A stretch of 11,387 bases of DNA. Source: Erysipelotrichaceae bacterium. GTDB taxonomy: Bacteria; Bacillota_I; Bacilli_A; Erysipelotrichales; Erysipelotrichaceae. Under the pieces are notes generated by a model, which saw only the letters and a program-made list of their open reading frames with translations, had not been told where the DNA came from and made no database searches. How positions within the stretch are numbered: position 1 is the stretch's first letter; each line of letters starts with the position of its first letter. The stretch lies in assembly GCA_900770275.1 (NCBI GenBank), contig CAAGJS010000163.1, forward strand, positions 1-11,387, given 5' to 3'. Shown here one piece after another: positions 1 to 6,952 of the stretch. A program made the translations under genes and the position numbers.

Positions 1-4
1 AAAA

Positions 5-29
5 AAAGAATCCGGAATTCCGGATTTTT
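5..29 (-). terminator. Rho-independent terminator of the priA-thiN operon, probably bidirectional
   Basis: Bases 9-26 form a perfect 18-base palindrome: a 7-bp stem (AATCCGG / CCGGATT) around an AATT loop. On the minus strand the stem is followed by a T-rich tract (complement of the A run at 1-7). On the plus strand it is followed by TTTTTC, so it could also stop a convergent gene lying to the left of the window. It begins about 10 bases after the thiN stop, where the operon end is expected. Confidence 0.85.
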
Positions 30-39
30 CTTTTGTCTT

Positions 40-663
40 TCAGCACTGATCCCGTGAACGAATCACGAGGACAGTGCCTTTTTTTATTACAAGCCTTCCT
101 TCCGCTGCACTCAATTCATTGCTCACAGTATAAAGGTCCAGCGGCCCTAGTCTTTGATCCTTCAACGGATAGAAGAACCCTTCCAGTGAAACCACCGCCT
201 CCTCAAACGTAAAGAAAGAATAATACTTCCAGCCGTCGGTCCCCCGGAATGTATAGCTTCCTTCATGCAGTGCCTCAATCCGGTTCTCATTGTCTTCCAT
301 GAGCAGCTGATTCGGAAACATTGCACACAGGCGCAGATTGACCAGCGCATGATCCATGCGCCCGCCAAGGCCGCCAAGCAGAATGATTTTCTCATAGTCA
401 AGCCTGAGGGCGGCCCGGACAGCGGCCTCGCTGTCCGAGTCATCTTTGATCGGGTTCAGCTTGATTACTTCGCTGCTGTACTGACGGATCAGGGCCATGT
501 CTTCTTCATGAACGGAGTCAAAGTCGCCGATGGCCAGCACCATCTCTACTTTCTTTTGGGCAAGCAGAAGCGCACCTTTATCCGCGCCGATATAATCCGC
601 GTCACGCAGATCTTCCGGCAGCGGTCCGCCCTGCTTGAGCATGATGACACAGTTCTTAGACAA
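40..663 (-). CDS. thiN: Thiamine pyrophosphokinase
   Basis: Transfers pyrophosphate from ATP to thiamine, making the cofactor thiamine diphosphate in the cytoplasm. With the chosen start the protein has 207 residues, close to B. subtilis ThiN. Family motifs are all visible: GDFDS (46-50) and KDDSDSE (73-79) for metal and nucleotide, GGRMDH (100-105), and the late SNEL motif (181-184) of the thiamine-binding C-terminal half. The frame stays open upstream to 777, but that part lies inside rpe. I chose the TTG at 663 because it puts KNCVIML at the first beta strand of the family. It overlaps the rpe stop by 8 bases, suggesting translational coupling. The first ATG (642) would cut into that strand. 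No strong Shine-Dalgarno supports either start, so the exact start is uncertain although the identity is not. It is the last gene before the terminator. Confidence 0.93.
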   Translation of the reverse strand: MSKNCVIMLKQGGPLPEDLRDADYIGADKGALLLAQKKVEMVLAIGDFDSVHEEDMALIRQYSSEVIKLNPIKDDSDSEAAVRAALRLDYEKIILLGGLGGRMDHALVNLRLCAMFPNQLLMEDNENRIEALHEGSYTFRGTDGWKYYSFFTFEEAVVSLEGFFYPLKDQRLGPLDLYTVSNELSAAEGRLVIKKGTVLVIRSRDQC

Positions 664-1303
664 GGGAATGCACAGCTTTCCGGATATCATTCTTGAACAC
701 ATAGCTTCCGGCAACGAGCACATCCGCTCCGGCTTCTGTGCATTGGCGGCCAGTGTTTTCATTAATGCCGCCATCAACTTCGATCAGTGCCGTGCTGCCA
801 GCTTCCATCAGCCATTTGCGCAGCGTACGGATACGATCAAGAACCGCCGGCTTAAACTTCTGGCCGCCAAATCCCGGTTCCACGCTCATCAGAAGGAACA
901 GATCAAACTTCCCGATCCATGGTTTCAGATATTCAATGGGTGTCCCGGGCTTGATTGAAAGACCGACCGACTTGCCCAGTTCATGGGCATGATCTGCCAG
1001 TTTTCCAATGTCTTCCTTATGTATCAGAGCCTCCTCATGGAACGTATAGTTATAGGCACCTGCCTCATAAAAGGAATCCATGAAGGCACCCGGGTTCTCA
1101 ATCATTACATGTACATCCAGCTTCTGCCGGCTGCTTTTGGCAAAGCCTTTCAGAATATCGGTGCCAAAGGTCAGATTCGGGACAAAATGTCCGTCCATCA
1201 CATCAAAATGGAGCCATTCAGCTTCCGATTCATTGAGCAGCTGAATCTGTGTCTCCATGCGGCTGTAGTCCAGCGATAATACCGAAGGGGCAACGATTGT
1301 CAT
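656..1303 (-). CDS. rpe: Ribulose-phosphate 3-epimerase
   Basis: Interconverts ribulose 5-phosphate and xylulose 5-phosphate in the non-oxidative pentose phosphate pathway. The 215-residue protein is a full-length TIM barrel of the usual family size. The N-terminal APSVLSLD, the metal/catalytic segment HFDVMDGHFVPN (His32, Asp34), the VHVM strand (His65), MSVEPGFGGQ (139-148, phosphate-loop region) and VDGGIN (catalytic Asp177) are all intact. The start is fixed by a strong AAGGAGG at 1313-1319, nine bases before the ATG. It follows rsgA after 18 bases and overlaps thiN by 8. The same rsgA-rpe-thiN order is found in B. subtilis. Nothing in the protein looks unusual. Confidence 0.97.
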   Translation of the reverse strand: MTIVAPSVLSLDYSRMETQIQLLNESEAEWLHFDVMDGHFVPNLTFGTDILKGFAKSSRQKLDVHVMIENPGAFMDSFYEAGAYNYTFHEEALIHKEDIGKLADHAHELGKSVGLSIKPGTPIEYLKPWIGKFDLFLLMSVEPGFGGQKFKPAVLDRIRTLRKWLMEAGSTALIEVDGGINENTGRQCTEAGADVLVAGSYVFKNDIRKAVHSLV

Positions 1304-1312
1304 AAGCTTCTT

Positions 1313-1319
1313 CCTCCTT
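1313..1319 (-). promoter_or_regulatory. Strong Shine-Dalgarno for rpe
   Basis: AAGGAGG on the minus strand lies between the rsgA stop and the rpe ATG. It is one of the best ribosome binding sites in the operon and suggests rpe is translated independently rather than by coupling to rsgA. Confidence 0.85.
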
Positions 1320-1321
1320 AT

Positions 1322-2182
1322 TCAGTATGTCTTCTTCTGTGCTTCAATCCAGTGAAGAATTTCAATGTAATGTACATAGGCTTCGGGACGGATCTTTCCT
1401 TCTTCCAAAGCTTCTTTTACTGCACATCCAGGTTCCTGATCGTGGCGGCAGTCATTGAAGCGGCAGTTTCCAAGATAAGGCTGAAATTCCAGTACACAGT
1501 CTGCCAGCTCATCCCTGGATATATTCGAGAAATCCAGCGAAGAAAAACCAGGGGTATCTGCCACCAGTCCGCCCGCCGCCGGATGCAGCTGCGAGTGACG
1601 CGTCGTATGCTTGCCACGGCCAAGTGCCTTGGAAATCTCCTGCGTCGCCAGATGAAAGGAAGGTTCCAGCTCATTGAGCAGAGAACTTTTTCCTGCCCCG
1701 GACTGCCCCGTCAGAACCGTGATCTTTCCCTTTAAGATTCCGCCAAGTTCCGGGCTCAGCTGACCTCTTCCACAACGAATCACCTGCATCGGGCCGGCTT
1801 CATAGGCTTCAATTTCCTTTTCTACTTTTTCAGGAATGCCAAGGTCACATTTCGTAACGGTTAATACTGGCGTAATCCCGGCATGCACAATCAGCATGCT
1901 GAGGCGGTCCACCAGCGTCGAAGAAAAGTCCGGCTCAACAACCGACATCACGATCAGAACCTGATCAATATTGGCACAGGCCGGTCGGATCAGCTGATTG
2001 CGCCTGGAGTGGATCTTCTGAATTCCCCAGCGCCCGTCCAGCTCTTCGGCCTCTACCTCATCGCCGATAACCGGTGAAAAGCCCTTGCGAAGCTTTCCCA
2101 TCGCAACCGCGGTCACAATCCGGCCATCCTCCAGCTGAAGCGTATAGTCTTTGGAAAGAATCTTGATAATCTTTGCCTGCAT
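1322..2182 (-). CDS. rsgA: Ribosome small subunit maturation GTPase RsgA (CpgA/YloQ type)
   Basis: A circularly permuted GTPase that acts late in 30S subunit assembly. The 286 residues show an N-terminal OB-fold region (about 1-65), then the permuted motif order: G4 TKCD (110-113), G1 P-loop GQSGAGKSS (159-167) and G3 DTPG (209-212). A C-terminal zinc knuckle follows, with Cys240, Cys245, His247 and Cys253. Length and motifs are standard for the family. The start lies 9 bases after the prkC stop with only a weak GGA upstream, so translation may depend on coupling to prkC. In B. subtilis the orthologue CpgA is phosphorylated by PrkC. The adjacency here fits that link, but phosphorylation in this organism is inference. 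Confidence 0.97.
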   Translation of the reverse strand: MQAKIIKILSKDYTLQLEDGRIVTAVAMGKLRKGFSPVIGDEVEAEELDGRWGIQKIHSRRNQLIRPACANIDQVLIVMSVVEPDFSSTLVDRLSMLIVHAGITPVLTVTKCDLGIPEKVEKEIEAYEAGPMQVIRCGRGQLSPELGGILKGKITVLTGQSGAGKSSLLNELEPSFHLATQEISKALGRGKHTTRHSQLHPAAGGLVADTPGFSSLDFSNISRDELADCVLEFQPYLGNCRFNDCRHDQEPGCAVKEALEEGKIRPEAYVHYIEILHWIEAQKKTY

Positions 2183-2191
2183 ACTGTCCGA

Positions 2192-3916
2192 TCAATAGTA
2201 GTAAAGAATCACGTAGTTATCGTCGCGCTGCGTATATTCACTGCCGCCTTCCGGCTCCACGCTGATGACGACGCCGGTTTTCAGATTGGCAATTTCTTCG
2301 CTGCTCAGGCCCGACACATCGAGGTTGCTCGTAACGACCTTGACATTGAGAGCCTCCAGTTCCGCGGTCGCATCCTCAATCGGCTGATCAATCAGATCAT
2401 CCGGAATCGTGACCGTCGGCCACGCCGAATAGACGAGCCGGATCGTTGTACTGGTACCCGGATTGAACATCGTCCCCGGCTCCAGCAGCTCCTGGCGGAT
2501 CACCGTTCCGGCCGCCACCGTATCACTTTTCTCCTCCTGCGTCTCGACGGTCATGTACTGATACTGGGAAAGATCTTCCTGCGCATCCGAGAGCGTCCAG
2601 CCCGCATAGTCCTTTGTCGTCACGCCAATGCCGCTGGACACGACAACCGTCAGCCGGCTTCCCTTCTCAACTGCACTGCCGACATCAGGGGACACGGAAA
2701 TGATTTTTCCTTTTTCGGTATCCGTTGTCAGCTCATAGCTCACGTTGGATGTATCCAGCACAAGGTTGTTTTCCACGGCAAGGTTCTTCGCATCCGCCAG
2801 CGTCATGCCTACAACGTTAGGAACATTCACCGTCGTCACCGCCGGCGCAAGAATGCCCGACATTGAAAGAGCAAAGTAGGCACTTGCCGCACCCAGGAAA
2901 ATCAGCAGCACGACCAGCAGATACACCAGCCAGCTCTTATGACGCTTCTTGCGAGGAACAGCGGAATGCATAACACGCCGCTCCGTCTGCTCGACGGCGG
3001 CTTCCTTCTTCTTTTCCGTTTCCTTTACGGCAGGCTTTGGTTTCGGTGTCTCGGTCCGGGGCTGCGAAAACCTTACCTTCGGCTCATGAAGACGCTCCGG
3101 ATAGAGACAGGTATTAAGATCCTGCAGCATCTCGGTACAGGAACGATAGCGGTTTACCGGATCCTTTGCCGTCGCCCGGATCACGATATTCTCCAGCGAC
3201 TGGGGAACTGTCGGATTCTGCTGACGGACACTTGGAATTTCATTGTGCATCTGCATCAAGGCAACCTGCACCGCGCTGTCCGCCTTAAAGGGAACATCCC
3301 CCGTCAGCATCTCATAGAGAACAATGCCCAGTGCATAGATGTCCGACTGCGCCGAGGCAGGCTTCCCCTTGGCGAGTTCCGGAGCCAAGTAATGGACGCT
3401 GCCCATGACGTTGTTTGCCTGCGTCAGCTGCATACTTCCTTTGGCAAGGGCGATGCCGAAATCCAGCATCTTGATCGAGCCGTCTGCCGTAACCATCACG
3501 TTCTGCGGCTTGATGTCACGATGAATGATGCCGCGCCGATGCGCTTCCGCCGTCGCCGAAACGAGCTGTTTCATGATGTCGACAGCTTCTTCTTTCAGTA
3601 AGGGCCCCCGCTCCTTGATCACCTGCTTCAGCGTCTTGCCCGGACAGTATTCCATCACGATGTAGTGGTGGCCCTTATATTCCCCGACATCATAAATTTC
3701 GACGATATTGGGATGGGAAAGTGCCGTCGCCGCCTGTGCCTCGCGTTCAAAGCGCAGAACCGAAGTCGGATCCGTACTTAATTCGGAGCGCAGAATCTTG
3801 ATCGCAACCCGGCGGTTGAGAATGAGATCCGTAGCCAGAAATACATCTGCCATGCCGCCCTGACCAATATGCTTATAGACTTCGTAGCGATTCGCAATCA
3901 GATTATTTCCTGCCAT
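2192..3916 (-). CDS. prkC: PASTA-domain Ser/Thr protein kinase (PrkC/PknB/StkP family)
   Basis: Membrane kinase that senses cell-wall material outside the cell and phosphorylates cytoplasmic targets. With the chosen start it has 574 residues. The kinase domain (about 10-270) has the glycine loop GQGGMADV (18-25), ATP lysine Lys40, HRD (132-134), DFG (152-154) and APE (178-180). A basic, Lys/Pro-rich juxtamembrane stretch (280-328) leads to one transmembrane helix (about 329-351). Three extracellular PASTA repeats follow (about 363-430, 431-500, 501-574). The first is canonical (VPNVVGMTLADA); the second lacks the usual VP opening; the third is longer and ends in three tyrosines. The frame is open 24 codons further upstream inside prpC, but AAGGAGG at 3923-3929 sits six bases before the ATG at 3916 and the kinase homology begins there. 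It overlaps the 3' end of prpC by 14 bases, the usual kinase/phosphatase pairing. Confidence 0.97.
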   Translation of the reverse strand: MAGNNLIANRYEVYKHIGQGGMADVFLATDLILNRRVAIKILRSELSTDPTSVLRFEREAQAATALSHPNIVEIYDVGEYKGHHYIVMEYCPGKTLKQVIKERGPLLKEEAVDIMKQLVSATAEAHRRGIIHRDIKPQNVMVTADGSIKMLDFGIALAKGSMQLTQANNVMGSVHYLAPELAKGKPASAQSDIYALGIVLYEMLTGDVPFKADSAVQVALMQMHNEIPSVRQQNPTVPQSLENIVIRATAKDPVNRYRSCTEMLQDLNTCLYPERLHEPKVRFSQPRTETPKPKPAVKETEKKKEAAVEQTERRVMHSAVPRKKRHKSWLVYLLVVLLIFLGAASAYFALSMSGILAPAVTTVNVPNVVGMTLADAKNLAVENNLVLDTSNVSYELTTDTEKGKIISVSPDVGSAVEKGSRLTVVVSSGIGVTTKDYAGWTLSDAQEDLSQYQYMTVETQEEKSDTVAAGTVIRQELLEPGTMFNPGTSTTIRLVYSAWPTVTIPDDLIDQPIEDATAELEALNVKVVTSNLDVSGLSSEEIANLKTGVVISVEPEGGSEYTQRDDNYVILYYY

Positions 3917-4664
3917 GGGTCTCCTCCTTTCCCTCAAGATCCACAAGAATGATCGTAATGTTGTCGTATCCGCCCGCATCCATCGCAAGATTGAACAGGC
4001 TGCGAACCTTCAGGGCCGGATCCATGTCTCTGCGGCCAAGGACATCGCTGATATCCCCATCACTCACATAGCCATGCAGGCCATCCGAACAAACAAGAAA
4101 GCCCGCCGTCTCTGTATCGTAGCGGAAGATCTTTGCCCGCGTATGATCCCAGACGCCAAGCGCATTCGTCAATACATTGCGCCTCGGGAAATCTTTGGCT
4201 TCTTCCGGCGTCAGTTCGCCGCGCTTCACCATCTCATTGACCAGAGAATCATCCTCGGTCAGCTGTTTCAGCTTCCCGTCCTGATCAAAGGCGTAGGTAC
4301 GCGAATCACCAATATTGACAATATAACGGCCAACATCACTCAAAACGACGCCCGTCAGCGTCGTACCCATTCCCTTCAGGGAAGGCATCCGTTCCCCCAT
4401 GGAGTGAATCTCGCGGTTTGTCTTATTGATTTCTCCCAGCAGCCAGCATTTCAGATCTTCCCCGTCCCGAAACGGACGATGATCGGAAAATGCTCTGGAA
4501 AAGTGTGTGACCGCCATCTGGCTTGCCACATCGCCCCCTCTTCCGCCGCCGATTCCATCGCAGACCATAGCGAAAACATCGCCCTGTTCCCCAGCGGCGA
4601 TGGAATAGCTGTCCTGATTGGTCTTCCGCATTTTCCCGCGGTCCGTTAGTCCGAAATATTTCAT
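3903..4664 (-). CDS. prpC: PP2C-family protein phosphatase, partner of PrkC
   Basis: Metal-dependent Ser/Thr phosphatase expected to reverse PrkC phosphorylation in the cytoplasm. The 253-residue protein has the PP2C motifs in order: TDRGKMRKTNQDS (metal Asp18), DGIGGGRGGDVAS (Asp36, Gly37), GTTLTGV, NIGDSRTY, LTEDDSLV, LVCSDGLHG (Asp194) and GGYDNIT (Asp234). NQD replaces the more common NED, a variant also seen in streptococcal phosphatases. The ATG at 4664 overlaps the rlmN stop as ATGA, and an AGGA lies about five bases upstream. Both favour this start over the in-frame ATG at 4703. The gene's 3' end overlaps prkC, so the rlmN-prpC-prkC junctions are translationally linked. Confidence 0.97.
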   Translation of the reverse strand: MKYFGLTDRGKMRKTNQDSYSIAAGEQGDVFAMVCDGIGGGRGGDVASQMAVTHFSRAFSDHRPFRDGEDLKCWLLGEINKTNREIHSMGERMPSLKGMGTTLTGVVLSDVGRYIVNIGDSRTYAFDQDGKLKQLTEDDSLVNEMVKRGELTPEEAKDFPRRNVLTNALGVWDHTRAKIFRYDTETAGFLVCSDGLHGYVSDGDISDVLGRRDMDPALKVRSLFNLAMDAGGYDNITIILVDLEGKEETHGRK

Positions 4665-5701
4665 TCTTTTCCTAATTCGTGCCGTGCCCGTAACTGTCCA
4701 CACGCCGCATCAATATCATCTCCATGCTTGGTTCTTAACGTCGCCTTGACGCCATGCTTCATGAGGACGTCATAGAAGTGCAGCGCCGTACGCCCGTCCG
4801 TTGTACGATATCCGTTTTCGTCCACCTCATTATAAGGAATGAGGTTGACATAGGCATTCATGCCCCGGATCAGATCCGCCAGCTCAATGGCACAGGCATC
4901 CGAATCATTGACACCTTTCAGAAGAATATATTCAAATGTCAGCCGCCGATGGTTGTCGACGCTATAGTCCTTCAGTGCCGCCATCAGGGTATCCAGCGGA
5001 TAGGCCTGATCCACCGGCATCAGACGCCGGCGCATCTCATCGTTGGGCGCATGGAGCGACACCGCCAGATTGTACTGATAATGTCCCGCCGCAAAGTCAC
5101 GGATCCGCGGCACAATGCCGCAGGTGCTGATCGTAATGTGACGTGCGCCAATTGCCAGCCCAAGATCACTGTTCACAACGGCACAGAAGTCGAGCACATT
5201 GTCATAGTTGTCGAACGGTTCGCCTGTTCCCATGATCACGATGTTGCCGACGCGCTTGCCTTCCGCCATCAGCTCACGTTCAATGAACATCACTTCACCG
5301 ACAATTTCGCCCGCCGTCAGATTGCGCTGCTTCTTCAAAAGACCAGAGGCACAGAAGCTGCAGCCCATGTTGCAGCCGACCTGGGAAGAGACACATACAC
5401 TTTCGCCAAAGCTGAAATGCATCAGCACCGCTTCCACCGTCGAACCATCCTTCATCTCGAAGAGATACTTCGCCGTCAGATCCCTTGCCACCTGTTTATC
5501 GACCAGATGCACCGGATCAATGTAGAACTCTGCCTTCAGCTGCTCAATCAAAGCCGCCGGAAGATCACTCATCTCATCAAAGGAAGAAACCTGCTTCCGG
5601 TACAGCCACGCATAGATCTGCTTGGCACGGTAACTCTTCTGTCCCTTCTGCGCCAGCCAGTCCGTCAGCTGCGCGATCGTTCCATCATAAATAGTCCGCA
5701 T
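4661..5701 (-). CDS. rlmN: Dual-specificity rRNA/tRNA adenine-C2 methyltransferase RlmN
   Basis: Radical-SAM enzyme that methylates C2 of an adenine in the 23S rRNA peptidyl-transferase centre (A2503 in E. coli) and A37 of some tRNAs. The 346 residues are the normal length. The radical-SAM cluster motif is Cys110, Cys114 and Cys117 in QVGCNMGCSFC. The methyl-carrying cysteine pair of the family is present as Cys103 (CVSSQVGC) and the C-terminal Cys334 (DAACGQL). GTGEP (SAM contact), SLHAPND and TFEYILLKGVNDS are also recognisable. It starts 29 bases after rsmB. No Shine-Dalgarno stands at the normal distance; the region upstream instead holds a three-codon minigene and an extended -10-like sequence, both listed separately. 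It overlaps prpC by 4 bases. Confidence 0.97.
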   Translation of the reverse strand: MRTIYDGTIAQLTDWLAQKGQKSYRAKQIYAWLYRKQVSSFDEMSDLPAALIEQLKAEFYIDPVHLVDKQVARDLTAKYLFEMKDGSTVEAVLMHFSFGESVCVSSQVGCNMGCSFCASGLLKKQRNLTAGEIVGEVMFIERELMAEGKRVGNIVIMGTGEPFDNYDNVLDFCAVVNSDLGLAIGARHITISTCGIVPRIRDFAAGHYQYNLAVSLHAPNDEMRRRLMPVDQAYPLDTLMAALKDYSVDNHRRLTFEYILLKGVNDSDACAIELADLIRGMNAYVNLIPYNEVDENGYRTTDGRTALHFYDVLMKHGVKATLRTKHGDDIDAACGQLRARHELGKE

Positions 5702-5709
5702 AATCTGTT

Positions 5710-5721
5710 TTATTCTACCAT
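5710..5721 (-). other. Possible three-codon minigene before rlmN
   Basis: On the minus strand, ATG GTA GAA TAA (Met-Val-Glu-stop) lies between rsmB and rlmN. A GAGG overlapping the rsmB stop (5729-5732) sits seven bases before its ATG, and its stop is eight bases before the rlmN ATG. Meanwhile rlmN has no well-placed Shine-Dalgarno of its own. The arrangement would allow termination and re-initiation into rlmN. This is an inference from spacing, and chance is a real alternative. Confidence 0.3.
5712..5720 (-). promoter_or_regulatory. Possible extended -10 element in the rsmB-rlmN gap
   Basis: TGGTAGAAT on the minus strand matches an extended -10 (TGn plus TAGAAT, five of six to TATAAT). No good -35 stands at 16-18 bases. 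Transcription would begin about 4 bases before the rlmN ATG, giving an almost leaderless transcript. It overlaps the minigene, so at most one of the two readings may matter. Weak evidence. Confidence 0.25.
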
Positions 5722-5730
5722 TCCTTCGCC

Positions 5731-6948
5731 TCAGGAATGTATCCTTTCAACCACCGCACCATAGAAACCGCTGCCATGCAGGTCCTGTGGAAACCAGGTA
5801 TGTTCCTCCACAAGACGAAACTGCGGATGCTCCTGAAGGAAGCGGCGAATCTGGGCCGCATTCTCCTTCTGATCCAGGGTACATGTACTGTACACGAAGC
5901 GGCCACCTTCTTTCAGCCGCAATGCCTGCGCATTCAGAATCTTCTTCTGCACATCGATCAGCTGATCCAGATTCTCCGGCTTCAGATGGTAGCGGATCTC
6001 CGGCTTATGCGCCAGATCCCCCAGGCCCGAACACGGCACATCCAGAAGAATCCGATCATATATTCCATCTGCCGCAACGCTGGCATCATGCGCCGACGCT
6101 TCGACAATGTTTACCCCGGTCTGTTTCATCAGGGCATTGATCAGCTGCACCCGGCCCGGATAGAGATCGAAGGCAGTAATCCTGCCCTGATTGTTCATTG
6201 CACAGGCAATCTGCTGCGTCTTGGTCCCGGGAGCCGCACAGGCATCGAGAACCTCCATTCCACTCCTTGCATCAAGCATGCGCACAACCCGCTGCGAAGT
6301 ACGGTCCTGGATGACACAGAACCCCTTTTGAAACAGCGGTGACGATGCCAGAATCCCGTCATACTGGAAGCACTCGTCTTCGATCGCTTTTACCTTCGGA
6401 TCGGCAGCGGCTGTCTGCCACCCTTCATGAAGAGTGTTCCATCTTCCATAGACGGCAGCCGGCTGCTGGTCCGCCTGTGCGATGGAAAGAGCGGTGCTCT
6501 TTCCATAGTGTGCTTCCCAGAGTTTCAGAATCCAGAGCGGATGACTTGTTTCAATCGCTGCCTTCTTCAGTTCATCGGTTTCATTCACCGGCCGCTCCCC
6601 GCGCCGCTGCACCTGTCTCAAAACCGCATTGACGAACTTTTTTTCATACGGGTTTGCCATTGCGACGGCATCATTGATCACGGCATAGGCCGGGACGCGT
6701 TCCATCTTCAACAGCTGATAGACGCTCATCGAAAGCAATACAGCTGTCTTCGGTTTTGTTTTAGCGGCAAGATCCTGCCACTGGTACTGCAGCCACATCC
6801 AGCTGCGCAGACTTCCATAGATAATCTCGGAGGCAAGTCCCTGATCGAGCGGCGAAAGATCATTTTTCTCACGCATCACAAGTGATGCGTAGGCACCGTG
6901 ATTCATTACCCGATCCAGTACATTCCATGCATACATTCGTGCATTCAT
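5731..6948 (-). CDS. rsmB: 16S rRNA (cytosine-967-C5)-methyltransferase RsmB
   Basis: Adds a methyl group to C5 of one cytosine in 16S rRNA (C967 in E. coli) using SAM. The 405-residue protein has an N-terminal NusB-like helical RNA-binding domain (about 1-130) and a C-terminal Rossmann methyltransferase domain. The latter carries DACAAPGTKT (SAM motif I; the usual second Gly is Thr), ITAFDLYP, DVPCSGLG with Cys306, and YSTCT with the catalytic Cys356. The frame opens ten codons earlier, but GGAG at 6956-6959 is seven bases before the ATG at 6948 and the NusB homology starts there, so I use 6948. It begins 4 bases after the priA stop. In B. subtilis def and fmt sit between these two genes; here they are absent. 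Confidence 0.96.
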   Translation of the reverse strand: MNARMYAWNVLDRVMNHGAYASLVMREKNDLSPLDQGLASEIIYGSLRSWMWLQYQWQDLAAKTKPKTAVLLSMSVYQLLKMERVPAYAVINDAVAMANPYEKKFVNAVLRQVQRRGERPVNETDELKKAAIETSHPLWILKLWEAHYGKSTALSIAQADQQPAAVYGRWNTLHEGWQTAAADPKVKAIEDECFQYDGILASSPLFQKGFCVIQDRTSQRVVRMLDARSGMEVLDACAAPGTKTQQIACAMNNQGRITAFDLYPGRVQLINALMKQTGVNIVEASAHDASVAADGIYDRILLDVPCSGLGDLAHKPEIRYHLKPENLDQLIDVQKKILNAQALRLKEGGRFVYSTCTLDQKENAAQIRRFLQEHPQFRLVEEHTWFPQDLHGSGFYGAVVERIHS

Positions 6949-6952
6949 TTTT

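Noticed and set aside
3915..4649. Plus-strand open frame of 244 codons opposite prpC
   Set aside because: Shadow of the intact PP2C gene. It shows no family motif and no convincing ribosome binding site.
4754..5764. Long plus-strand open frame of 336 codons opposite rlmN
   Set aside because: It mirrors rlmN, whose family motifs are complete. The antisense translation is rich in His, Arg and Ile with no recognisable domain, as expected from a shadow frame.
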